38,606 nt of DNA, from contig VGRW01000029.1 in the NCBI GenBank assembly GCA_016875225.1, positions 1-38,606 on the forward strand. Direction: 5' to 3'. The notes under the pieces were generated by a model, which saw nothing but the letters and a program-made list of their open reading frames with translations, had not been told where the DNA came from and did not search any database. Position 1 is the first letter of the stretch. Each line of letters opens with the position of its first letter. Made by a program: the position numbers and the translations under genes. Source of the DNA: Deltaproteobacteria bacterium (GTDB lineage Bacteria; Myxococcota_A; UBA9160; SZUA-336). Shown here piece by piece: positions 32,525-38,606 of this stretch.

Positions 32525-32530
32525 GCGCAA

Positions 32531-33604
32531 ATGCGGGTGAACGAGATCGACACGCCGGCACTCGTGATCGACCTCGATCGCATGGAGCGGAACATCTCCA
32601 CGATGGCGCGCTTCTTCGCGTCGCGCCCCGCGAAGCTGCGACCGCACTTCAAGACCCCGAAGTGCGCCCCGGTCGTCGAGCGCCAGCTCGCGGCGGGCGC
32701 GATCGGCGTGACCTGCGCCAAGCTCGGTGAGGCCGAGGCGCTCGCCGGCGCGGGGGTGCGCACGTCGGTGCTGATCGCGAACCAGCTCGTCGGAGCCGCG
32801 AAGCTCTCGCGGCTCGTCGCGCTCGCGCCGACGCTGCCCGAGCTGATCGTCGCGGTCGACAGCGAGGCGCAGGTCGATGCGCTCGACGCCGCGCTCGCGG
32901 GCTCGAGGGCGCGCGTCGGCGTCCTGATCGAGGCCGACATCGGCATGCACCGCTGCGGCACCGACTCTCCCGAGGAGACGGTCGCGCTGGCGCGCAAGCT
33001 CGCGAAGAGTCGCGCCGGCTATCGCGGGATCATGGGCTACGAGGGCCACGCGGTGCTCGTGCCCGACGCGGGCAAGCGCAAGGAGCTGGCCGAGACCGCG
33101 GGGGCCACGCTTCGCGCGCACGCGCTCGCGCTCCGCGACGCCGGGCTCGCGCCCGAGATCGTCTCCGCCGGCGGGACGGGGACCTTCGAGCTGACCGGAA
33201 GCGCCGACTTCGTGACCGAGATCCAGGCGGGCAGCTACGTCTTCATGGACGGCCGCTACCGCGACGTGCGCACGGACTTCGAGACCGCGCTCACGCTGCA
33301 CACGACGGTGCTGAGGCGCCGCGGCCGGCTCGTGATCACCGACGCGGGCGTGAAGTCGCTCTCCAGCGACTTCGGAATGCCGCGCGGGGCCGACCTGCCG
33401 CTCGGCGTGGTGGGGCTCTCCGAGGAGCACGGCCATCTGCTGATCGACGAGGGCGCGGACCTTCCGCTCGCGCCCGGCGACCGCATCCGCCTGCTGCCGA
33501 GCCACGGCGACACCACGATCAATCTGCACGACCGCTATTACGCGGCCCGCGGGGACGACGTCGCGGAAGTCTGGCCGATCGTGGGCCGCGGGCGCTTCGT
33601 CTAG
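32531..33604 (+). CDS. D-threonine aldolase-like PLP enzyme (alanine-racemase fold)
   Basis: A 357-residue fold-type III PLP enzyme. The N-terminal TIM barrel begins DTPALVIDLDRMERNI and has the PLP lysine in RPHFKTPKC (Lys41). The central AGGTGTF and EIQAGSYVFMD and the C-terminal metal site LLPSHGDTTINLHD (His325, Asp327) follow the D-threonine aldolase / D-threo-3-hydroxyaspartate dehydratase family. His-x-Asp resembles the aldolase metal site rather than the His-x-Cys of the dehydratases. It would cleave D-beta-hydroxy amino acids to glycine plus aldehyde, or a related reaction. First gene of a three-gene operon; the next gene starts 1 nt after its stop. Confidence 0.88.
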   Translation: MRVNEIDTPALVIDLDRMERNISTMARFFASRPAKLRPHFKTPKCAPVVERQLAAGAIGVTCAKLGEAEALAGAGVRTSVLIANQLVGAAKLSRLVALAPTLPELIVAVDSEAQVDALDAALAGSRARVGVLIEADIGMHRCGTDSPEETVALARKLAKSRAGYRGIMGYEGHAVLVPDAGKRKELAETAGATLRAHALALRDAGLAPEIVSAGGTGTFELTGSADFVTEIQAGSYVFMDGRYRDVRTDFETALTLHTTVLRRRGRLVITDAGVKSLSSDFGMPRGADLPLGVVGLSEEHGHLLIDEGADLPLAPGDRIRLLPSHGDTTINLHDRYYAARGDDVAEVWPIVGRGRFV

Positions 33605-33605
33605 G

Positions 33606-34523
33606 ATGGCGCAGCGAATCGCCGTCACGGGTGCGAACAGCGCGCTCGGACGCGTCCTGCTGCAGCGCGCGGTCGCGCGCGCGGACGTGGAGGTCGTCGC
33701 CATCGTCCGCTCCGAGCGAGCCGAAGCGGAGCTCCCGGCGCTCCCGCGCGATCGGATGCGCACGGCTCGCGTGGACTTTCGCGACGCGCCTGGGCTCCGC
33801 GAGGCGTGCGCGGGCGCGCTGGGACTGATCCACCTGGCGGGGATATTGATCGAGTCGCGCTCTACGAGCTACACCGAGGCAAACGTCGAGACCGCGCGTG
33901 CCGCGGTCTCGGCCGCGCGCGGGTCGGGCGTGCCCAAGCTCGTGCTGGTCTCTGCGATCGGCGCGGACTCGCGCTCGACGAATCCCTACTGGCGCAGCAA
34001 GGGCGAAGCGGAGGCGCTGGTTCGCGAGTCCGGCAGCGATTACACGATCGTGCGTTGCCCGCTCTTGCTCGGTTGCGACGGCGCGGGCGATCGCGCGCTG
34101 GCCCGCGAGGTCGCAGCAAAGATCGTCCCCCTGCCCGGCGGGGGCGCGAACCTGGAGCAGCCGCTCGACGCGCGGGACCTCTCCGACGGGCTCTTGAACG
34201 CCGCGCTCTCCCGCGACTGCGCGCGCGGCCTCGTGCTCGACGCCGTCGGCCCGGAGTCGCTGCCGCTGCGCGAGCTCGTGAAGCGAGGCGCTCGGCTGCG
34301 CAAGACGTACCCGATCATCCTGCCGGTTCCGATCGAGCTCCTGCGCGCGATCCTGGCGCTGCGCACGCGTCTCTTGGGGCCGGGCTTCTCGCCGGAGGTG
34401 ATCGACGTGATGCTCGCCGACACGAAGCTCGATCCGGTTCCAGCGGCGAAAGCGCTGGGAATCGCGCTGCGGCCGCTCGACGAGACGCTGGCGCAGAGCC
34501 TCGCGCTCGCGAGCGCCGCGTGA
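33606..34523 (+). CDS. NAD(P)-binding epimerase-like protein (NmrA/NDUFA9 type)
   Basis: A 305-residue atypical short-chain dehydrogenase. The Rossmann start is RIAVTGANSALGRVLLQRAV (4-23), followed by GLIHLAGIL, VPKLVLVSAIGAD and YWRSKGEAEALVRESGSDYTIVRCPLLLG. The catalytic Tyr/Lys pair is present in the form YWRSKGEAE. The C-terminal part has LVLDAVGPESLPLRELVKR. This group includes NmrA-like, NDUFA9-like and uncharacterised sugar epimerase-like proteins; no specific reaction can be assigned. Its stop overlaps the next gene's GTG (GTGA). Confidence 0.83.
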   Translation: MAQRIAVTGANSALGRVLLQRAVARADVEVVAIVRSERAEAELPALPRDRMRTARVDFRDAPGLREACAGALGLIHLAGILIESRSTSYTEANVETARAAVSAARGSGVPKLVLVSAIGADSRSTNPYWRSKGEAEALVRESGSDYTIVRCPLLLGCDGAGDRALAREVAAKIVPLPGGGANLEQPLDARDLSDGLLNAALSRDCARGLVLDAVGPESLPLRELVKRGARLRKTYPIILPVPIELLRAILALRTRLLGPGFSPEVIDVMLADTKLDPVPAAKALGIALRPLDETLAQSLALASAA

Positions 34524-35506
34524 GCGAGGCCGTCCCGACCGGGCGCGCCGCAGGCTGGCAGAAGGCGCTGCCCTGGCTGATCACGATCGTCTGCTTCGGC
34601 TTCCTGTGGACGCGCATCCAGGGCGCGGCCACGCGCGCGGATCTCGACGTCGCCACCTACATGGCGCGGGTTCTGGCCTCGGTGCGCTGGGGCCCGTGGC
34701 TCGCGCTGATGGTGCCGTACTCGCTGCTCTTCCTGTGCATCGACACGCTGGTGATCTGGCGCGTGATCACCTGGTTCAACGCGCCGGTGCGGCTTCGCGA
34801 CGTGCTCCCGATCCGCGCGTCGAGCTACATCCTGTCGATCGTGAACGAGCAGGTCGGCAAGGGCGCGATCGCGGTCTACATGAATCGGCGTCACGGCATC
34901 CCTGGCTTCGAGGTCGGCTCGAGCATGCTCTTCATCATGTTCTGCGAGTTCTACTACCTGCTCGCCTGGGCGCTGCTCGGCTGGCTGCTCTCCGCCGCCG
35001 CACTGCCGCCGATCTTCCGCGCGATCCCGGTCGTCGCCGCGCTGGCGCTGCTCTTCTTCGCGCTCTGGTGCGCATTCTTCGCCGGGCGGCTGGGAGCGGG
35101 CTCGACGCTTCGCGATCGCTCGATCCTGCGCGCGTTCCGGCTGGCGCGGCCCGCGCAGTACCTGGCGGTGATGCTGCTGCGCTCACCGGCGATGATCGCG
35201 GCCGTCGTGGTCTACACCGTCGCGGCGAGCCTGTTCGGGATCTCGGTCGAGCTGCGCACGATGGCTGGCTACCTGCCGGTGATCTTCTTCGGCGCGGCGG
35301 TTCCCGGGCCGATGCGCACGGTCGCGATCTCGCTCTGGGTCGTGCTCTTCCCGGGCTACGAGGGCGAGGTCACGACGTTCGCGTTCCTGCAGCACAACTT
35401 CTTCGTGTTCTTCAACGCGAGCATCGGGCTGATCTTCCTGCGCCGCGCCTACCGGGAGCTCTTCGAGGGCTCGGGCGCGGCGCTCACGCCCCCGCCATCA
35501 GCGTGA
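34520..35506 (+). CDS. UPF0104/flippase-like polytopic membrane protein
   Basis: A 328-residue inner-membrane protein with about eight helices, starting with a soluble tail then WLITIVCFGFLWTRI. The segment RASSYILSIVNEQVGKGAIAVYMNRRHG (about 100-127) resembles the conserved 'N...GxGxxxxxxxlxr' loop of the lysylphosphatidylglycerol-synthase transmembrane/flippase-like family (UPF0104), and GAAVPGPMRTVAISLW resembles its later loop. Such proteins often move or bind lipids or glycolipids; assignment to this family is tentative. It is coupled to the preceding gene by GTGA and overlaps the convergent SUKH gene by 23 bp. Confidence 0.65.
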   Translation: MSEAVPTGRAAGWQKALPWLITIVCFGFLWTRIQGAATRADLDVATYMARVLASVRWGPWLALMVPYSLLFLCIDTLVIWRVITWFNAPVRLRDVLPIRASSYILSIVNEQVGKGAIAVYMNRRHGIPGFEVGSSMLFIMFCEFYYLLAWALLGWLLSAAALPPIFRAIPVVAALALLFFALWCAFFAGRLGAGSTLRDRSILRAFRLARPAQYLAVMLLRSPAMIAAVVVYTVAASLFGISVELRTMAGYLPVIFFGAAVPGPMRTVAISLWVVLFPGYEGEVTTFAFLQHNFFVFFNASIGLIFLRRAYRELFEGSGAALTPPPSA

Positions 35507-35912
35507 TTCCCTCGAGGAACTCCGAGAAGCTCTTCGTGATCGGCGCGACCGATGCGGCGTTGGCAGCCTTCGCCGAGACCGAGCAGACGGACGCGCCGTC
35601 GTCCTTGCGCAGGTCGAAGAGGAAGAGCTCGTCGGCGCCGTCGCTGCCGAACGCGAAGAAGCCGGGAAGACTGCGCGCGAGCCCGTACTCGCGGTTCCGC
35701 TCGAGCGCGCGCTCGAGCGGCCAGAGCTCCAGGAAGCCGGTTTCGTAGGGGATCTTCCCGCGCGCTCCGTTGCAGGCTTCCATGAAGCGCAGATACGTGC
35801 GCGGCAGGTTCGGCGGGGCGGCTTCGCGAAACTGCTTCACCTGCCCTGGTTCGGCCGCTCCTCCCTGCTCGAGCCGGAACCGCGGATTGCGAAGCAGCTT
35901 CTGCACGTCCAT
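35484..35912 (-). CDS. SMI1/KNR4 (SUKH) family protein
   Basis: A 142-residue single-domain SUKH protein. The typical pattern is seen: an N-terminal helix (VQKLLRNPRFRLEQ), LPRTYLRFMEACNGARGKI (the 'LP..Y..f....nG' core), TGFLELWPLERALERN and LPGFFAFGSDGADELFLFDLR, followed by SFSEFLEGI. In bacteria SUKH proteins often serve as immunity proteins against contact-dependent or polymorphic toxins, though many are orphans. No toxin gene is visible nearby. The ATG has GGAGGAG 6 nt upstream, and an exact TATAAT lies further upstream. Confidence 0.87.
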   Translation of the reverse strand: MDVQKLLRNPRFRLEQGGAAEPGQVKQFREAAPPNLPRTYLRFMEACNGARGKIPYETGFLELWPLERALERNREYGLARSLPGFFAFGSDGADELFLFDLRKDDGASVCSVSAKAANAASVAPITKSFSEFLEGITLMAGA

Positions 35913-35954
35913 CCGATTCTCCTCCTCGTGATCAGGAGCTGGGCCGTCCCCAGC

Positions 35955-35960
35955 ATTATA
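35955..35960 (-). promoter_or_regulatory. consensus -10 box for SUKH gene
   Basis: TATAAT (minus strand, 35960-35955) is exact consensus and stands 42 nt before the ATG at 35912. A poor -35 (TTCGCG, 18-nt spacer) overlaps the end of the DUF486 gene. Confidence 0.55.
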
Positions 35961-35966
35961 CGGGCC

Positions 35967-36311
35967 TCAGGAACGGAACGCGAAGTAGACCGCGCCGACC
36001 ATGCACAGGCCCGACCAGAGGAAATCGAGCTTGATCGCGTTGTGCATGTAGAGGACCGAGAACGGCACGAACACCGCGAGCGTGATGACCTCTTGCAGGA
36101 TCTTCAGCTGGGGCAGCGAGAGCACGGTGTAGCCGATGCGGTTTGCCGGAACCTGGAGCATGTACTCGAAGAACGCGATCGACCAGGAAACCAGCGCCGC
36201 CACGAACCAGCTCTGGCTCGGGAAGTGCCGCAGGTGCCCGTACCACGCGACGGTCATGAACAGGTTCGAGAGCACGAGAAGACCCGTGGCTTGCGCGATC
36301 GGCGGGATCAT
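35967..36311 (-). CDS. DUF486 family membrane protein
   Basis: A 114-residue protein with four hydrophobic helices in the pattern of DUF486 (a half-size DMT-superfamily relative): GLLVLSNLFMTVAWYGHLRH, SWFVAALVSWSIAFFEYMLQVPANRIGY, LPQLKILQEVITLAVFVPFSVLYM and WSGLCMVGAVYFAF. The VPANRIGY and KILQE motifs are diagnostic. Transport function is unproven in the family. The ATG at 36311 is preferred over GTG at 36320 because TATCGT lies 7 nt upstream of it. Confidence 0.9.
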   Translation of the reverse strand: MIPPIAQATGLLVLSNLFMTVAWYGHLRHFPSQSWFVAALVSWSIAFFEYMLQVPANRIGYTVLSLPQLKILQEVITLAVFVPFSVLYMHNAIKLDFLWSGLCMVGAVYFAFRS

Positions 36312-36318
36312 GGCCGCC

Positions 36319-36324
36319 ACGATA
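36319..36324 (-). promoter_or_regulatory. -10-like hexamer for leaderless gene at 36311
   Basis: TATCGT on the minus strand ends 7 nt before the ATG at 36311. It overlaps the alternative GTG at 36320, which argues against that start. Confidence 0.45.
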
Positions 36325-36336
36325 GCGGAGCGCGCG

Positions 36337-36735
36337 CTATCTACCGCCGTTGCCCTTGCCGTTCTTCTTCCCGTTCTTCGCTGCGCCGGCGCGAAGACCC
36401 GCGGGCAGGTTCGCCTCGACGCAGACCTCCCACGGTCCTTCGAAGCTCGCGCTCCAGAGCCAGCCCTTCGGCGCCTTCCGGTAGTAGCGGTCGTCGAGCC
36501 AGTAGCTGCCCGGAACGTTGATCACGACGTAGACGCCGACCTGCGTGTCGAACACGACCTCGACTCCGTGGGGCGTCTTCGCGCGGTAGCCATGGGCGGG
36601 CGCATGGGGCGGCGGGCCGTGGCCGTGGCTCTTGCCGGGCCCCGGAGCGGGCGCGGGCCCGTGGCCGGAGGACGTGGCGACGGCGAAGCAGCCCGACAGT
36701 GCGAGTGCGGCGAGGGCGATTCCGAGACGGCGCAT
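36337..36735 (-). CDS. small His/Pro/Gly-rich lipoprotein
   Basis: A 132-residue protein with the lipoprotein signal MRRLGIALAALALSGC (lipobox LSGC, Cys16). A flexible linker rich in Gly, Pro and His (GHGPAPAPGPGKSHGHGPPPHAPAHG, about 23-48) is followed by a small beta-rich domain VEVVFDTQVGVYVVINVPGSYWLDDRYYRKAPKGWLWSASFEGPWEVC. This pattern is seen in small 'YXWD'-like lipoproteins of proteobacteria. The C-terminus is Lys/Gly-rich (AAKNGKKNGKGNGGR). The start codon overlaps the stop of the GDT1-like gene as TGATG, with GGAGG 6 nt upstream. The His-rich linker might bind metal, matching the metal transporter before it (inference). Confidence 0.75.
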   Translation of the reverse strand: MRRLGIALAALALSGCFAVATSSGHGPAPAPGPGKSHGHGPPPHAPAHGYRAKTPHGVEVVFDTQVGVYVVINVPGSYWLDDRYYRKAPKGWLWSASFEGPWEVCVEANLPAGLRAGAAKNGKKNGKGNGGR

Positions 36736-37016
36736 CAATCACCTCCGGCGGTGATCATCGTCCAGACGCCGATCGCGATGAAGCCCGCGCCAGCGACGTA
36801 GGAGAGCACCCGCCCGCTCACGTACTGCGAGACGATCGCGCCTGCGAGCACGCCGATCGCCGAGGTCAGCACCAGCGCCGCGGCCGACGCTGCGAAGACC
36901 GTGAGCTTCGGATTCTCCGCCTCGGCCGCGTAGAGCAGCGTCGCGAGCTGGGTCTTGTCGCCGAGTTCGGCGACGAAGACCGTGGCGAAGACGGTGGCGA
37001 AGAGCTTCAGGTTCAC
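36735..37016 (-). CDS. half-size TMEM165/GDT1 (UPF0016) family cation exporter
   Basis: A 93-residue protein with three hydrophobic helices and one copy of the UPF0016 motif E-L-G-D-K-T-Q (in VFVAELGDKTQLATLLYAA, about 14-32). Full-length members have two such repeats and exchange Mn2+/Ca2+ for H+; single-repeat forms must dimerise or pair with another half. No second half is encoded next to it. The GTG start at 37016, with AAGGAG 5-6 nt upstream, overlaps the CDP-alcohol phosphotransferase stop as GTGA. Confidence 0.85.
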   Translation of the reverse strand: MNLKLFATVFATVFVAELGDKTQLATLLYAAEAENPKLTVFAASAAALVLTSAIGVLAGAIVSQYVSGRVLSYVAGAGFIAIGVWTMITAGGD

Positions 37017-37546
37017 GATGGCTCCTTTCTCATGGGGCGGCGCGCGGCGAGCGCGCGATCCGCGATCGAAGCGAGTGTCGAGGCGACGAGCACCCAGGCG
37101 ACCCAGCGCGTCGGCCCGGCGACGAAGCCGAGCCCGAGCTCGAGCAGGATCGCGCCGCCGAGCGGAACGAAGTACAGGATCCCGTTCCAGCGCCCGAGCG
37201 CGCTCATGCGCAGCTCGCGCGCGCGATGCAGGAAGTAAGAATCGACCACGTACTGCGCGAACGCGATCGCCACGAGCGCGGGCAGCAGCCAGGTGAGCGC
37301 GCCCGAGGCCGCAGCCGCCGCGAGCCCCGAGTTCACGAACACGAAGTCCGCGCCGTGGTCGAGCACCCGCCCGAGCGCGCTCTCGGTGCCGCGCATCCGC
37401 GCGAGCCGGCCGTCGGCGACGTCGGTCGCGATCGCCACACAGAAGAGCGTCGCCGCGATCGCGCCGAAGCTCCACCCGCCGGCGACGATCATGACCGCGA
37501 GCGGTGTGGCGAGCAGGAGGCGCAGGATCGAGAGCAGATTCGCCAC
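37013..37546 (-). CDS. CDP-alcohol phosphatidyltransferase family protein
   Basis: A 177-residue integral membrane enzyme that joins a CDP-linked lipid or alcohol to an acceptor alcohol. The full signature D(x2)DG(x2)AR(x8)G(x3)D(x3)D is present as ATDVADGRLARMRGTESALGRVLDHGADF, giving the metal-binding and catalytic Asp residues. About five or six helices follow. It could make phosphatidylglycerol phosphate, phosphatidylinositol or another head-group; the sequence does not decide. The GTG start at 37546 overlaps the thioesterase stop (TAGTG). Confidence 0.9.
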   Translation of the reverse strand: MANLLSILRLLLATPLAVMIVAGGWSFGAIAATLFCVAIATDVADGRLARMRGTESALGRVLDHGADFVFVNSGLAAAAASGALTWLLPALVAIAFAQYVVDSYFLHRARELRMSALGRWNGILYFVPLGGAILLELGLGFVAGPTRWVAWVLVASTLASIADRALAARRPMRKEPS

Positions 37547-38364
37547 TACGCGTCCGGCGCGGACGGCGCGCCGATCCCGCGCGCCTGCAGCAGGCACGCC
37601 TGGACGATGCGACCGAGACGGCCACGCTCGTCGTGGAGGCCCACGTCGACGAACCCGACGCCGCTCCCCTCGCTGCGCTGCTCCGACGCAAGCGCGATCC
37701 AGCCCGCGGCGGGAGTGCGAGAGAGGTAGAGCGTGACGTCGGCATTGATGTAGCCCGCGCCGAGCCCCTGGGCGCGGCGCGAGAAGCTCGCCAGCGCGTT
37801 GGCGAAGTCGGAGAGCGCCGCGGCGTGCTGGAGCGGCGTCGTCGGCTCGCCAGCGACGAGCGGGATCGGAAGCCTCAGCCAGGCGCACGGCGGAGCGCTT
37901 CCGCCGCGCGAGACCCAGCGGCACTCGACGGTCGTGTGGAAGCCGGTCGGGAAGCCCTGCATCCCCCCCGGCACGAGGCCCGTCGTCGCGATGGCCTCGG
38001 GACCCGGCGGCGGCGGACCGAGCTCCGCGCCCGGCTCCGCCGCCTCGTCGCGCCGCACCAGGAGAGCGGACGCGCGCGTGATCTCGACGTCGCCGGCGTA
38101 CAGGGCAGCCGCGACGGAGTGCACGCGGCGCCCGGCACGCGCCGGCACGACCTCGACGCGCAGCGGCGCGCGCGGGATCGGCCGGAACAGATCGACGGTG
38201 AGTCGCACGAGCGAGAACGAGGCGTCGGGTGCCGCGGTCTCGATCGCTCGCGCGAGCAGCCCGCAGACCGCGCCGCCGTGCAGCGTCTCGCGCGACCACG
38301 GGCTTCCCGCAGCCTCGGTCGGCACGAAGCTCGCTCCTTGTCTTCGGAACACGGACTCGCTCAT
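37546..38364 (-). CDS. acyl-CoA thioesterase family protein (double hotdog)
   Basis: A 272-residue tandem hotdog protein of the 4HBT_3/TesB-like type. The first repeat includes SRETLHGGAVCGLLARAIETAAP and RLTVDLFRPIPRAPLRVEVVPARAGRRVHSVAAALYAGDVEITRAS (about 63-110). The second includes DFANALASFSRR and INADVTLYLSRTPAAGWIALASEQRSEGSGVGFVDVGLHDERGRLGRIVQ. It hydrolyses acyl-CoA thioesters, and an acyl-CoA-dependent role in lipid turnover fits the coupled phospholipid enzyme. The start at 38364 is preferred; an in-frame ATG at 38415 would add 17 residues. TATCCT (38380-38375) lies 10 nt upstream. Confidence 0.83.
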   Translation of the reverse strand: MSESVFRRQGASFVPTEAAGSPWSRETLHGGAVCGLLARAIETAAPDASFSLVRLTVDLFRPIPRAPLRVEVVPARAGRRVHSVAAALYAGDVEITRASALLVRRDEAAEPGAELGPPPPGPEAIATTGLVPGGMQGFPTGFHTTVECRWVSRGGSAPPCAWLRLPIPLVAGEPTTPLQHAAALSDFANALASFSRRAQGLGAGYINADVTLYLSRTPAAGWIALASEQRSEGSGVGFVDVGLHDERGRLGRIVQACLLQARGIGAPSAPDA

Positions 38365-38411
38365 CGGGACGGGCAGGATACCCGGGATCGGCGTGCTGGC
38401 GCGCACCGGGT

Positions 38412-38430
38412 CCATCCTGCAGTAGGATGG
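38412..38430. promoter_or_regulatory. inverted repeat, possible operator
   Basis: CCATCCT (38412-38418) and AGGATGG (38424-38430) form a perfect 7-bp inverted repeat with a 5-nt spacer. It overlaps the TAGGAT -10-like hexamer (38423-38428) of the short frame at 38435 and lies in the divergent region upstream of the thioesterase. Confidence 0.35.
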
Positions 38431-38434
38431 GCGG

Positions 38435-38458
38435 ATGAAAACTCTAGAAGCGGTCCCA
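38435..38458 (+). pseudogene. 5' head of a gene apparently interrupted by an IS element
   Basis: ATG at 38435 is preceded by TAGGAT with a 6-nt gap, the same leaderless-start arrangement as at intact genes in this window. The frame reads MKTLEAVP and then meets a stop at 38462, just where the insertion-sequence-like DNA begins. The exact junction is not resolved; a CTAG at 38443-38446 would suit an IS5-type 4-bp target. The gene's identity is unknown. Confidence 0.35.
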
Positions 38459-38524
38459 AAATAGATGTTGCGCTACGGTGTAGCCAACGCGAGTTCGGGC
38501 AGCGGGTGCTGACGCGAGACTCGT

Positions 38525-38544
38525 CTCCCCTTTCGAAGGGGGAG
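38525..38544 (+). promoter_or_regulatory. hairpin covering the transposase ribosome-binding site
   Basis: CTCCCCTT (38525-38532) pairs with AAGGGGGAG (38536-38544, one bulged G) around a TCG loop. The right arm contains GGGGAG, the ribosome-binding site of the transposase, so the structure would hide it in longer transcripts. Confidence 0.5.
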
Positions 38545-38548
38545 GTGC

Positions 38549-38606
38549 GTGGACCTCACGGATCGGGACTGGGAGCGAGTGGCGCCCCTGATTCGCGAAC
38601 CGAAGC
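38549..38606 (+). mobile_element. IS5-like transposase, N-terminal fragment (runs off window)
   Basis: The last 58 bases encode VDLTDRDWERVAPLIREPK in frame from a GTG at 38549, the opening of IS5/IS4-type transposases with the DUF4096 N-terminal domain ('DLTDeqWxxlePLIP'). Only about 19 codons are inside the window. GGAGG lies 3 nt upstream, rather close. The 184 bases between the thioesterase start and this GTG hold no other gene; they include the interrupted gene head and the presumed left end of the element. Confidence 0.75.

Noticed and set aside
30164-33763. A 1199-codon open frame on the minus strand
   Set aside because: It runs antisense or out of frame to LuxC, the fused hydrolase and the D-threonine-aldolase-like gene, all with clear family motifs. 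Composition is Arg/Ala/Gly-rich, as expected of GC-rich shadow frames.
1-38606. tRNA, rRNA, CRISPR arrays, prophage or replication origin
   Set aside because: No cloverleaf with a conserved T-arm, no regularly spaced repeats, no integrase or phage structural genes and no DnaA-box cluster were seen on reading both strands.

Overview
The window is a high-GC, gene-dense stretch of bacterial chromosome. Gene content points to an uncultured 'deltaproteobacterial' lineage (Myxococcota, Bdellovibrionota, Binatota or similar): a small bacterial histone-fold protein, an exosortase of the H type, LuxC/LuxE-like fatty-acid reductase subunits, a sphingosine-1-phosphate-lyase-like enzyme, a glutaryl-CoA dehydrogenase and many GTG starts. 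This placement is inferred from gene families; no rRNA or tRNA was seen. I count 43 protein-coding features, three of them incomplete (the alpha/beta hydrolase cut by the left edge, the transposase cut by the right edge, and a gene head of a few codons). No gap without a gene reaches 300 bases.

Layout. 1-709 (minus): a hydrolase cut by the window edge and a coupled unknown. 777-3399: a GH172/DUF2961 protein facing a GPH-family sugar transporter. 3447-5853 (minus): SDR dehydrogenase, glutaryl-CoA dehydrogenase and a coiled-coil protein. 6012-9434 (minus): FabH-like ketosynthase coupled to HflX, then a lipoprotein. 9475-17624 (plus): S1P-lyase-like enzyme, then glmU-glmS-pcrA-GNAT-PP2C (UDP-GlcNAc supply, DNA repair, phosphoprotein control). 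17703-22862: phosphoribosyltransferase, Nudix hydrolase, saccharopine-dehydrogenase-like protein, ChbG-type deacetylase, RluA pseudouridine synthase and quinone oxidoreductase. 22956-25629: histone, DUF5989 miniprotein, FAD oxidoreductase, two small unknowns. 25699-27350: family-5 uracil-DNA glycosylase, exosortase and its membrane partner. 27430-30940 (plus): aminotransferase-LuxE-LuxC operon. 30949-35506: hydrolase fused to a membrane domain, facing a D-threonine-aldolase-like, NAD-epimerase-like and membrane-protein operon. 35484-38364 (minus): SUKH protein, DUF486 protein, and a coupled thioesterase / CDP-alcohol phosphotransferase / half-size GDT1 / lipoprotein chain. 38435-38606: a gene head apparently interrupted by an IS5-like element whose transposase runs off the edge.

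The most striking points are these. (1) Many genes that head a transcription unit have no Shine-Dalgarno but carry a TANNNT -10-like hexamer ending 6-7 nt before the start codon, which implies leaderless mRNAs. At 32515-32524 one 10-bp palindrome serves two divergent leaderless genes. (2) The translationally coupled aminotransferase-LuxE-LuxC operon has the parts for converting a carboxylic acid through an aldehyde to an amine. (3) A 69-residue histone-fold protein carries a lysine/alanine N-terminal tail. (4) hflX has no ATG, GTG or TTG codon where its conserved N-terminus begins.
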